From: Mycolicibacterium litorale
Lineage (GTDB): Bacteria > Actinomycetota > Actinomycetes > Mycobacteriales > Mycobacteriaceae
Direction: 5' to 3'
Assembly: GCA_002007745.1 (NCBI GenBank)
Contig: CP019882.1
Location: 3,038,001 to 3,102,000 of the forward strand
Length of the DNA: 64,000 nucleotides
Below are positions 48,520-61,070 of the stretch, in pieces. Numbering within the stretch: the first letter of the stretch is position 1; every line of letters begins with the position of its first letter. Made by a program: the position numbers and the translations under genes. The notes beneath the pieces are model-generated. The model ran no database searches and was not told the DNA's origin. It worked only from the letters and a program-made list of their open reading frames with translations.

Positions 48520-49539
48520 CTAGCCGATCGCGGGCGTCAGCAGCGACCAGCGGTGCAGTGCCGCGCGGGCGGTGTCGTCGCCGGCGCACACTGCGATGTG
48601 CCGGGCGTCGCCGTCAGCGTTCCATAACGCATGCGCCGTGGCCCGGACCACCGATAGGTCGTCATCCCCGGGGTCGGCCCCGGTCGCGGCGACGGTGACC
48701 GCACCGTCGCGGAGCTCGATCCGCCAGGCGGGGTGCTCGGTCACGGCCAGCTCCTCGACCGGAGTGTGCAGATCACGAAGGTCGGCGCCGATGTAGGTGG
48801 GCCGCTGCTCGGCCTCGGCATGCACCACATCGGCGGCGGTGCTGACCCCGGACAGCACCATCAGGCTGGGTAGGTCGGCCGCGTTGGCCCCGGCGATGTC
48901 GGTGTCGAGCCGGTCGCCCACCACCAGCGGTGAGCCGAAACTGCCGCGCGCCAACGCGTCCCGCATGAGCGACGGCGCAGGTTTGCCGGCCACTTGCGGT
49001 TCGGCGTCGGTGGCGGTTCTCAACGCGGCCACCATGGACCCGTTGCCGGGCAACAGACCGCGCTCGGTCGGAAGCGTGCGATCGACGTTGGCTGCCACCC
49101 ACAGCGCTCCGGCCCGGATGGCCAGCGCGGCCTCGGCCAGATCAGGCCAGCCGGTCGCGGTCGAATGGCCCTGCACGACAGCGGCGGGGTCATCGGCGAA
49201 CAGCCGCACCGGCGTCAGCCCGACGTGGGAGATCTCGCCGGCGAGTGCCTCGGTGCCGACGACGAGCACCCGGGCACCTGCCGGCAGCTGGCACGCCAGC
49301 AGGCGGGCTGCACTCTGAGCGCTGGTCACCACATCGTCGGCCTCGGCCGCGAAACCCAGTTCGCGCAGATGGACGGCCACCTCCTCGGCGGCGCGAGAGG
49401 CGTTGTTGGTGACGAACAGCTTGCGGGTGCGTGCGGCCTCCAGGGCACCGACGGCTCCCTCGGTCGGCGCGGAACCGCGGAACACGGTGCCGTCCAGATC
49501 GAGCAGCAAGCAATCATGTTGCTGCGCAAGAGTTGTCAT
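48520..49539 (-). CDS. HAD-IIA family phosphatase (glycerol 3-phosphate phosphatase type, Rv1692-like)
   Basis: The 339-residue protein has catalytic motif I LLDLDGTVFRG near residue 12, motif II VTNNAS, motif III around AGKPAPSLM and motif IV VVGDRLDTDIAGA. Its M. tuberculosis counterpart Rv1692 was reported to dephosphorylate glycerol 3-phosphate during lipid recycling. The C-terminal domain is longer than in NagD proteins. It lies immediately after the TPR gene. Confidence 0.9.
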   Translation of the reverse strand: MTTLAQQHDCLLLDLDGTVFRGSAPTEGAVGALEAARTRKLFVTNNASRAAEEVAVHLRELGFAAEADDVVTSAQSAARLLACQLPAGARVLVVGTEALAGEISHVGLTPVRLFADDPAAVVQGHSTATGWPDLAEAALAIRAGALWVAANVDRTLPTERGLLPGNGSMVAALRTATDAEPQVAGKPAPSLMRDALARGSFGSPLVVGDRLDTDIAGANAADLPSLMVLSGVSTAADVVHAEAEQRPTYIGADLRDLHTPVEELAVTEHPAWRIELRDGAVTVAATGADPGDDDLSVVRATAHALWNADGDARHIAVCAGDDTARAALHRWSLLTPAIG

Positions 49540-49540
49540 C

Positions 49541-50376
49541 TCAGGCCAGCTCGCCGACGCGGTCTTCGGCATCGGTGACGCTGTCGATGTCCGCAGCGGC
49601 GGCATGCAGGAACCACTGCAGGGCCTCGTCACCGCGGCCGAGTGCCAGCAGCGTCTCGGCGTAGGCATAGAACAGCCGTGCCGCGGTCGAGCCACTGCGG
49701 CTGGGATCCGGTTGCGGGCTGGACAGCACCGCCAGGGCTTGCTCGAGCTGGCCGAGGTCGGCCCGGGCGCCGGCGGCGACGATGCGCATCTCGTCGGCGT
49801 CCTCACCGGTGAGCTGCGCGGCTTCCGGACCACGGGCGAGCTCGATGGCCCGCTCCGGCCGGCCGACCCCGCGTTCGCAGTCGGCGATCAGCGGCAGCAG
49901 TTGCGACTTGCTCCCCATCCGGCGCGCTGCCCGGAACTCAGAGAGCGCCTGGGCCCAGTCCCCACACTGGTAGGCGGCGATACCGACGGCCTCCCGTACC
50001 GCCGCGATGCGGCCCGACCTGGCCCGGGCGGCCTGGGCGTGTTCGAGCGCGGCCTGCGGATCCTCGTCCAACAGTTCACCGGCTGCCACCAGGTGCCGCG
50101 CCACCGTATCGGCGGTGGCCCGGTCCAAGGTCGAAAGCTCCCCGCGGATTTCCGGCGAAAGTTGCTTGGCCTCGATCGACGGCGGGATGGCCGGCCCGCT
50201 CGGGCGTGGTTGTGCCCCGTCGGTGTCGGCCGAGTGCCGCGGCTGCGCCGGGCGGGCGCGGCCGGGACCCGACCGGTGCGGCGCATCGGCACCTCGGCGA
50301 TCGCGCCCCCGCCACCGGCCCCGGCGGGACGGCGCGGCGGACGCCCGCCAGATTTACCTTGCCTGTCGTCGACCAC
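49541..50376 (-). CDS. Tetratricopeptide-like protein (Rv1691-like, frameshifted in its N-terminal region)
   Basis: From about residue 70 on the protein is made of TPR-like helix pairs (ELLDEDPQAALEHAQAARARS, CGDWAQALSEFRAARRM, FYAYAETLLALGRGDEALQW). The basic, Gly/Arg/Pro-rich N-terminus begins VVDDRQGKSGGRPPRRP at a GTG at 50376 but is in a different frame from SIEAKQLSPEIRGELSTLD near 50160. One base missing somewhere between about 50200 and 50340 would join them; I cannot place it exactly. An alternative is an internal start at 50128, which would drop the tail. Function unknown. Confidence 0.75.
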
Positions 50377-50455
50377 CTGTAAAGGATACGGGCAGCGGTC
50401 AGAACGCCACAATTCGGACTTTTGAATCAAGCCTACGAATTCCGATAGCGAAATG

Positions 50456-50485
50456 GAAACGCCCCCGATTTCTCGGGGGCGTTTC
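50456..50485 (-). terminator. Hairpin terminator of the rRNA operon
   Basis: GAAACGCCCCCGA and its complement form a 13-base stem with a TTTC loop nine bases after the 5S 3' end on the minus strand. The T-run after it is weak (CATTT), but the stem is strong and well placed. Confidence 0.85.
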
Positions 50486-50493
50486 ACTAAATT

Positions 50494-50609
50494 GTGTTCG
50501 GCGGTGTCCTACTTTTCCACCCGTGTGGGTAGTATCATCGGCGCTGGTAGGCTTAGCTTCCGGGTTCGGGATGGGTCCGGGCGTTTCCCTGCCGCTATGG
50601 CCGCCGTAA
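50494..50609 (-). rRNA. rrf: 5S ribosomal RNA
   Basis: The minus strand begins TTACGGCGGCCATAGCGGC and ends GGACACCGCCGAACAC, whose ends pair as the 5S helix I. It contains CCCATCCCGAACCCGGAAGC as expected for actinobacterial 5S. Ends are accurate to a few bases. About 118 bases separate it from 23S; I see only spacer there. Confidence 0.96.
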
Positions 50610-50727
50610 CTTTATTCACTCGTTTGTGAGTGTGAATCTGTGTTTTGGTGGTGGGGTGTGGTTGTTGTGGTGTGGTTGCGGGCGTGATGTGTTTACGTCA
50701 GTTCCAACATTGGTTGTTGTGTTGGTT

Positions 50728-55758
<5,031 letters not shown>

Positions 55759-55900
55759 AAAACCCCTCACACACGCGAGGCGAATTCACAATCAGAGAAA
55801 ATCTGACCTAACAAAAAGACACCAAAACTGGCATCAAAAAGACCACACCCCAACACGGGGTATCAGAATGCAGCCAAAAAAACAACAAACAAAAACCACC

Positions 55901-55928
55901 AAACACACTATTGAGTTCTCAAACAACA
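55901..55928 (-). promoter_or_regulatory. rRNA leader antitermination (boxA-like) element
   Basis: The minus strand reads TGTTGTTTGAGAACTCAATA followed by GTGTGTTT, the conserved mycobacterial rrn leader element thought to bind Nus factors. It sits about 145 bases upstream of 16S within a leader of roughly 310 bases. Confidence 0.75.
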
Positions 55929-56077
55929 CACCCGGCACCTTCACCGGCCGCGCAAACCAACCCGCGACTCTCGCCGCGTGCGGTAGGGCGGACAGTTGGA
56001 ACACCCCGGTGTCCGGGAGTATTCCTCGAAGTTGCCGTCGCGCTCTGCGGGCTGACCGCGTCGCGGCGACGTGGATT

Positions 56078-56106
56078 AAGTTACGTGAGTGCTAACTGGG
56101 AGTCAA
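56078..56106 (-). promoter_or_regulatory. Promoter of the tyrS-linked rRNA operon
   Basis: On the minus strand TTGACT (56106-56101) is followed after 17 bases by TAACTT (56083-56078). Transcription would start near 56070, about 310 bases before 16S. I see a single clear promoter here. Confidence 0.8.
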
Positions 56107-56109
56107 ATC

Positions 56110-56145
56110 GCCTGCTAAACGGGGGTTTCGAAACCAACAGCAGGC
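56110..56145 (-). terminator. Two-part hairpin between tyrS and the rRNA promoter
   Basis: GCCTGCT (56110-56116) pairs with AGCAGGC (56139-56145) and encloses the self-complementary GGTTTCGAAACC (56124-56135). It begins two bases after the tyrS stop and ends four bases before the rRNA minus-35 box, so it could end tyrS transcription or separate it from the rRNA unit. There is no T-run. Confidence 0.5.
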
Positions 56146-56146
56146 G

Positions 56147-57417
56147 TCAAACGCGCTGTACCCCAGCCACATTCCGCTTCCCGCGGCGCAGCACCAACCA
56201 CCGACCGTGCAGAAAGTGGGACGGTTGTGCCACCCAGTCGTCACGGTCGATCTTCACGTTGTTGACCGACACCCCGCCCTCGGCGATCGTTCGCTTGGCC
56301 TCCTTCTTGCTCGCCGACAAGCCGGTTGCGACCAGCAGGTCGGCGATCCCGTCGGCACCCCCGGCGCCAACTCGGCCACGGACGTCTCGCGTAGGGCCGC
56401 GGCCAGGGTCGGTTCGTCGAGCTGACCCAACTCGCCACGGCCGAACAACGCCTGTGACGCGTGTTCGACCGCCGTCGTCGCGGCCTGACCGTGCACCAGC
56501 GTGGTCAGCTCCTGGGCCAGCCGGCGCTGCGCCGCCCGTTCGTGCGGCCGGGTGGCGGTGGCGTCCTCGAGCTCGGCCAGTTCGTCGGGCGACAAAAAGG
56601 TGAACCAGCGCAGATACCGGATGACGTCGGCGTCGGCGGTGTTGACGAAGTACTGGTACCAGGCATAAGGGCTGGTCATCTCCGGGTCGAGCCACAGGCT
56701 GCCGCCGCCGGTGGACTTGCCGAACTTGGTGCCGTCGGCGGATGTGACCAACGGCACCGTCATGGCGTGCACCGCCGCCCCGCGCGTCTGGCGGACCAGC
56801 CGCACCCCGGCGATGATGTTGCCCCACTGATCCGAGCCGCCGATCTGCAACGAGCATCCATACCGGTCGTTCAGCTCGACGTAGTCGTTGGCCTGCAACA
56901 GCATGTAGCTGAACTCGGTGTAGGAGATCCCGTCGCCGTCCAGCCGGCGCCGGATCGTATCGCGGTCGAGCATCACGTTGACCGAGAAGTGCTTGCCGAC
57001 GTCACGCAGGAAGTCGATGGCACTCAGTTGTGAGGTCCAGCTCAGGTTGTTCTCCACGACGGCGCCGCTGGGCGAATCGTCGAAATCGACGAACCGCTCG
57101 AGCTGTCCGCGGATGCGTTCGGCCCACTGCGCAACGGTGTCGGTCGTGTTCATCGTGCGTTCGCCGGTGTCGCGGGGATCACCGATCATGCCGGTGGCGC
57201 CGCCGGCCAGCACGATCGGTCGGTGACCGGCGCGCTGAAAGCGCCGAAGTGTGAGCAATGGCACCAGATTTCCGGCATGCAAGCTGGGAGCGGTGGGGTC
57301 GAATCCGCAGTAGACGGTCATCGGCGGCTGCGCGGCCGCGGCCGCAAGCGCATCGATATCGGTGGACTGCGCGATCAGTCCGCGCCAGCCCAACTCGTCG
57401 AGAATCGTCGTGCCCAT
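56147..57417 (-). CDS. tyrS: Tyrosine-tRNA ligase (frameshifted near the S4 domain)
   Basis: Repaired length is about 423 residues. It has the class I HIGH-type motif HAGNL near residue 47, the tyrosine-binding [19 protein letters not shown] and the KMSKS-type loop KFGKS near 233, followed by the C-terminal S4 domain ([20 protein letters not shown]). The frame breaks at 56358-56362, a run of five C where six are needed. Because this enzyme is essential and single-copy in mycobacteria, the break is most probably a sequence error. It lies directly upstream of the rRNA operon. Confidence 0.95.
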
Positions 57418-57444
57418 GCACTGATCTTCCCGTATGCGATGCAG

Positions 57445-58080
57445 TCAGTCGCTCGCGCCCGGGGTCGGTGCACGCGGACTGCGCCGATAGGCCGACACTT
57501 CCGGACGGCCGGTCAGCCAGAGCCGCCACGGCCGATCCGCTGCCTGCGACACCCCGACCCGGGGTCCGGCACTGTCCGGACCACCTTCTCCGAGCCACAG
57601 CGTCACCGGCGACTCGGGGTCGAAGACGTCGACACCGTTGTCGGCCATGGTGATGCCCAGCGCCGAGCACAGGTTGCCCGGACCGCGGGCGAGTGCCGTC
57701 GTCCGCACCGCGGGTCCACGCCGGACCTGCGCGAGATGGGCACCGGATTGGATCGCCGCCGCGCGCAACAACACCGCGGCCGCCGTGCCGTCCGGCCCGC
57801 ACGACACATTGGCGCACACATGGATCCCGTGACTGCGATAGGTGTAGAGCCGCCCGGCCGGCCCGAACATCACCGCATTGCGGATCCCGGGGCCGCGGAA
57901 CGAGTGCGACGCGGCATCGGGCCACGGTCCGTCGAGCGGACCGCCGTAGGCCTCGACCTCGACGATCAGGGCGCTGACGCCGCGGCATCGAATCACCCCG
58001 CCCAGCAGCCGTCGCGCCGCCGAGACCGGGTCGGTGTTCAGCAACTCGACGCTCACCGGAAGTGATTCTGCCCGACGCAT
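57445..58080 (-). CDS. mpg: 3-methyladenine DNA glycosylase (Mpg/AAG family)
   Basis: The 211-residue alkyladenine glycosylase has the N-terminal [10 protein letters not shown], the active-site [10 protein letters not shown] with catalytic Glu near residue 43, [17 protein letters not shown] and VLLRAAAI. It removes alkylated and deaminated purines. It lies 27 bases upstream of tyrS, as in M. tuberculosis (Rv1688). Confidence 0.95.
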   Translation of the reverse strand: MRRAESLPVSVELLNTDPVSAARRLLGGVIRCRGVSALIVEVEAYGGPLDGPWPDAASHSFRGPGIRNAVMFGPAGRLYTYRSHGIHVCANVSCGPDGTAAAVLLRAAAIQSGAHLAQVRRGPAVRTTALARGPGNLCSALGITMADNGVDVFDPESPVTLWLGEGGPDSAGPRVGVSQAADRPWRLWLTGRPEVSAYRRSPRAPTPGASD

Positions 58081-58118
58081 TGACCTACCAGCCGGCGGGG
58101 AGCATTATTCACCGTGTG

Positions 58119-58880
58119 ATGAGTTCATCGAGCGATGAATTATTGGCGGGTGGCACCGACGCTGCCGTTCACGCCCGCCACCTCCGGGTCATCCGCGGCA
58201 AGCGGGTCGCCCTGCACGACTTCTCGGTGCTGATCGCGCGCGGCAGTGTCACCGGGTTGCTCGGCCCGTCGGGCTGCGGCAAGACCACCCTGATGCGCAG
58301 CATCGTCGGCACTCAGATCGTGTCGTCGGGATCCGTCACCGTCCTGGGCCACCCGGCCGGGTCCGCCGCGCTGCGCCGCCGGGTCGGATACGTCACCCAG
58401 GACCCGACCGTCTACAACGATCTGCGGGTCATCGACAACGTCCGCTACTTCGCGGCGCTCTACGGCGTCGCGCCCGCCGCCGCCGACGAGGCCGTCAACG
58501 GGGTCGGTCTGCGCGACCACGCCAGCGCCTACTGCGGCAACCTGTCTGGCGGCCAACGGGGCCGGGTCTCGCTGGCATGTGCGCTGGTCTGCCAGCCCGA
58601 TCTACTGGTACTCGACGAACCGACCGTCGGCTTGGACCCGGTGCTGCGCGCCGACCTGTGGACGCAATTCCAAGCCCTGGCCCGGCGCGGGACCACGCTG
58701 CTGGTGTCCAGCCACGTGATGGACGAGGCCGATCATTGCGCCGATCTGCTGCTCATGCGGGAGGGCCGGCTGCTGGCCCACACCACACCCGACCGACTCC
58801 GAGAGGACACCGGATGCACGTCACTGGAGGAAGCGTTCCTCTCCGTCATCAGGCACAGCACCGCAGCGTCGGCAAGCTGA
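58119..58880 (+). CDS. ABC-2 type exporter ATP-binding protein (Rv1687c-like)
   Basis: The 253-residue ATPase has Walker A GPSGCGKTT near residue 49, the Q-loop TQDPTVYNDL, signature LSGGQRGRVSLA, Walker B LLVLDEPTVGLDP and H-loop SSHVMDEA, of the drug/polysaccharide exporter (DrrA-like) group. The ATG at 58119 is chosen; a GTG at 58116 is next to it. The 3' end overlaps the permease gene by 67 bases. Divergent from mpg. Confidence 0.93.
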   Translation: MSSSSDELLAGGTDAAVHARHLRVIRGKRVALHDFSVLIARGSVTGLLGPSGCGKTTLMRSIVGTQIVSSGSVTVLGHPAGSAALRRRVGYVTQDPTVYNDLRVIDNVRYFAALYGVAPAAADEAVNGVGLRDHASAYCGNLSGGQRGRVSLACALVCQPDLLVLDEPTVGLDPVLRADLWTQFQALARRGTTLLVSSHVMDEADHCADLLLMREGRLLAHTTPDRLREDTGCTSLEEAFLSVIRHSTAASAS

Positions 58881-59632
58881 GTCCACGCGCCTACCTGGCG
58901 ACCACCACCCGCATCCTGCGCCAGCTGCGCGGCGATCACCGCAGTGTTGCGATGATTCTGGTGGTCCCCAGCGCGGTGATCACGCTGATGTACTTCATGT
59001 TCGCCGACGTGCCGACCCGGCCCGGCACCGTCTCACCGTTTCAGACCGCGTGCCTGATCCTGCTCGGCCTGTTCCCGCTGTTCGTGATGTTCTTGATCAC
59101 CTCGATCACCATGCAACGCGAACGGGCTTCGGGAACGCTCGAGCGGATCCTGACCACGCCGCTGCGCCGCCTCGACCTGTTGGCCGGATACGGCACGGCG
59201 TTCTCGATCGCGGCGGCAGCGCAGGCGACACTGGCGTGTGTCGTGGCGTTCTGGCTGCTCGGTTTCGACACCAAGGGCAGCCCCCTGTGGGTCTTCGTGA
59301 TCGCGGTGCTCAACGCGGTGCTCGGTGTCGGCCTGGGCCTGCTGGCCAGCGCGTTCGCCCGCACCGAGTTCCAAGCTGTGCAGTTCATGCCGGTGGTCAT
59401 CGTGCCGCAGCTGCTGCTCGCCGGCATCATCGTCCCCCGCCACCAGATGCCCTGGTGGCTGGAATGGATCAGCAACGCGATGCCGGCCAGCTACGCGTTG
59501 GAAGCATTGCAGCAGGTCAGCGCCCACAGCGAGCTGAGCGACATCGCGGTCCGCGACATGTTCGTCGTCCTCGGCTTCGCGGCGGTAGCGCTCGCCCTCG
59601 CCGCCGCGACACTGCGCCGACGGACACCGTGA
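58814..59632 (+). CDS. ABC-2 type exporter permease (Rv1686c-like)
   Basis: The 272-residue protein has six predicted membrane helices and the ABC-2 features RERASGTLERILTTPLRRLDLLAGY and FQAVQFMPVVIVPQLLLAGIIVPRHQMP. It pairs with the ATPase upstream. I chose the ATG at 58814, inside the ATPase gene; a frame-internal start near 58877 is possible but would remove the N-terminal cytoplasmic helix. The stop overlaps the TetR start (GTGA). Confidence 0.9.
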   Translation: MHVTGGSVPLRHQAQHRSVGKLSPRAYLATTTRILRQLRGDHRSVAMILVVPSAVITLMYFMFADVPTRPGTVSPFQTACLILLGLFPLFVMFLITSITMQRERASGTLERILTTPLRRLDLLAGYGTAFSIAAAAQATLACVVAFWLLGFDTKGSPLWVFVIAVLNAVLGVGLGLLASAFARTEFQAVQFMPVVIVPQLLLAGIIVPRHQMPWWLEWISNAMPASYALEALQQVSAHSELSDIAVRDMFVVLGFAAVALALAAATLRRRTP

Positions 59633-60240
59633 CCCCGGCCAACCGCCAGACCAAGCGGCCCGGCCGCCCACCCGGCGTCTCGGACACCCGCGACCGGATC
59701 CTGGCCAACGCGCGCGAGTTGTTCGCCCGCAACGGCATCGACAAGACATCGGTCCGGGCGATCGCCGCCGCGGCCGGTGTCGACTCGGCGCTGGTCCACC
59801 ACTACTTCGGCACCAAACAGCAATTGTTCGCCGCGGCGATCAACATTCCGATCGACCCGATGTCGGTGCTGCTGCCGTTGCGGCAAACCCCCGTCGACGA
59901 GCTGGGCCGGGTGCTGCCGGCGACCCTGCTGCCGCTGTGGGACTCCGAAATGGGGCCCGGGCTGGTGGCCACCCTGCGGTCGCTGCTGGCCGGCTCCGAC
60001 GTCAGCCTGGTGAGGTCGTTTCTCCAGGAGGTCATCGCCGCCGAGATCGCGCCCCGCGTCGACAACCCGCCGGGAAGCGGCCGGCTGCGCGTGCAATTCG
60101 TCGCTTCTCAGCTCGTGGGAGTGGTGATGGCGCGCTACATCATCGGGCTCGAACCCTTCGCGTCGCTGCCGCCCGAGCAGATCGCCCAAACCATCGGGCC
60201 GAACCTGCAGCGCTACCTCACCGGAGAGCTGCCGAGCTAG
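59629..60240 (+). CDS. TetR/AcrR family regulator of the ABC-2 exporter (Rv1685c-like)
   Basis: The 203-residue protein has a basic N-terminus (KRPGRPPGVSDTRDRILANA) and helix-turn-helix TSVRAIAAAAGVDSALVHHYFGTKQQLF, with a TetR_C-type ligand domain. It starts with GTG inside the permease stop codon, so the exporter and its regulator are one operon. The 3' end overlaps the convergent Trm112-like gene by four bases. Confidence 0.92.
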   Translation: MTPANRQTKRPGRPPGVSDTRDRILANARELFARNGIDKTSVRAIAAAAGVDSALVHHYFGTKQQLFAAAINIPIDPMSVLLPLRQTPVDELGRVLPATLLPLWDSEMGPGLVATLRSLLAGSDVSLVRSFLQEVIAAEIAPRVDNPPGSGRLRVQFVASQLVGVVMARYIIGLEPFASLPPEQIAQTIGPNLQRYLTGELPS

Positions 60241-60449
60241 GAGCCCGACCGCTCCATCAGGCGTTCGTGCTCGTCCGGGCCGACGTCGACGGCCTCGTCG
60301 ACCAGCAGTACCGGGATGCCGTCGTCGATGCGGTATGCCTTGTGCAGCCGCGGGTTGTACAGAACCTCGTCGCCGATGAGCACCAGCGGACCACGGTCGG
60401 CCGGGCACACCAGAATCTTGAGCAGTTTCTCGTCGAGCACGGTGGTCAC
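60237..60449 (-). CDS. Trm112 family protein (Rv1684-like)
   Basis: The 70-residue protein has the zinc-ribbon-like Trm112 pattern LLKILVCPADRGPLVL...LYNPRLHKAYRIDDGIPVLLVDEA, lacking the second CxxC pair as in many bacterial YcaR-type members. Such proteins are activators of methyltransferases in eukaryotes and archaea; the bacterial role is unclear. It overlaps the secreted-protein gene upstream by four bases. Confidence 0.9.
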   Translation of the reverse strand: MTTVLDEKLLKILVCPADRGPLVLIGDEVLYNPRLHKAYRIDDGIPVLLVDEAVDVGPDEHERLMERSGS

Positions 60450-61000
60450 GCGCCGGGCGGCGGGGGCGCGGCCGGAGCGACGGGGGCGCTACCGCCGATC
60501 GCCGGGTTGCCGTCGCTGGGCATCTGGCCGGCACCCATCACCGCGTTGTTCTGCTGCCGTTGCTGCGCCTGCTGCAACAGTTGCATCTGGGCGTAGATCT
60601 TCTGCTGATAGCCCAGTGTGTCCTGCAGGGCCTGGATCAGCGGCTTCTGGTTCGGCCGGTAGTTCAGCGCGTTCTGGATCTCGGCGACGTTGGTCCGCGA
60701 CGGCGTGATGCCCTGGGCGCGCAGCTTCATCACCTGCTTGATCAGGTTGGACAACTGGCCGCCGCTGGCGCCCTGGTCGTACTCCTGGTCGATGAACATC
60801 AACATCTGGTCGGCGCTCTGGAACTGGGGCACCCCGGAGTCGGAACTCGCGGTGGCCGACGGCGTCGCCGGCGTGGTGGTACCCGGATCGGCCAGCGCCT
60901 GTACCGAGCCGAATCCGGCCAGCAGACCGGCGCTGAGGACGCCCGCCGCCATACCGTGAACGGCACGATGCCAGTGACGTGAACCGGTCTGCGATGTCAT
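60446..61000 (-). CDS. Secreted protein of unknown function, Gln-rich C-terminus
   Basis: The 184-residue protein has a signal peptide (residues 1-38, ending VQALA), a T/S/A linker, and a helical domain (QSADQMLMFIDQEYDQGASGGQLSNLIKQVMKLRAQG). A Gln-rich stretch (QLLQQAQQRQQNN) and a Pro/Ala tail follow. GGAGG lies five to six bases before the ATG at 61000. I know similar proteins only from mycobacteria, with no assigned function. Confidence 0.75.
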   Translation of the reverse strand: MTSQTGSRHWHRAVHGMAAGVLSAGLLAGFGSVQALADPGTTTPATPSATASSDSGVPQFQSADQMLMFIDQEYDQGASGGQLSNLIKQVMKLRAQGITPSRTNVAEIQNALNYRPNQKPLIQALQDTLGYQQKIYAQMQLLQQAQQRQQNNAVMGAGQMPSDGNPAIGGSAPVAPAAPPPPGA

Positions 61001-61070
61001 GCATTCCTCCGCGCGTGGGCACCTGGGACTATCGGCGAGCCTAACAGCGCCGCACGACCTGGGCAGAAGC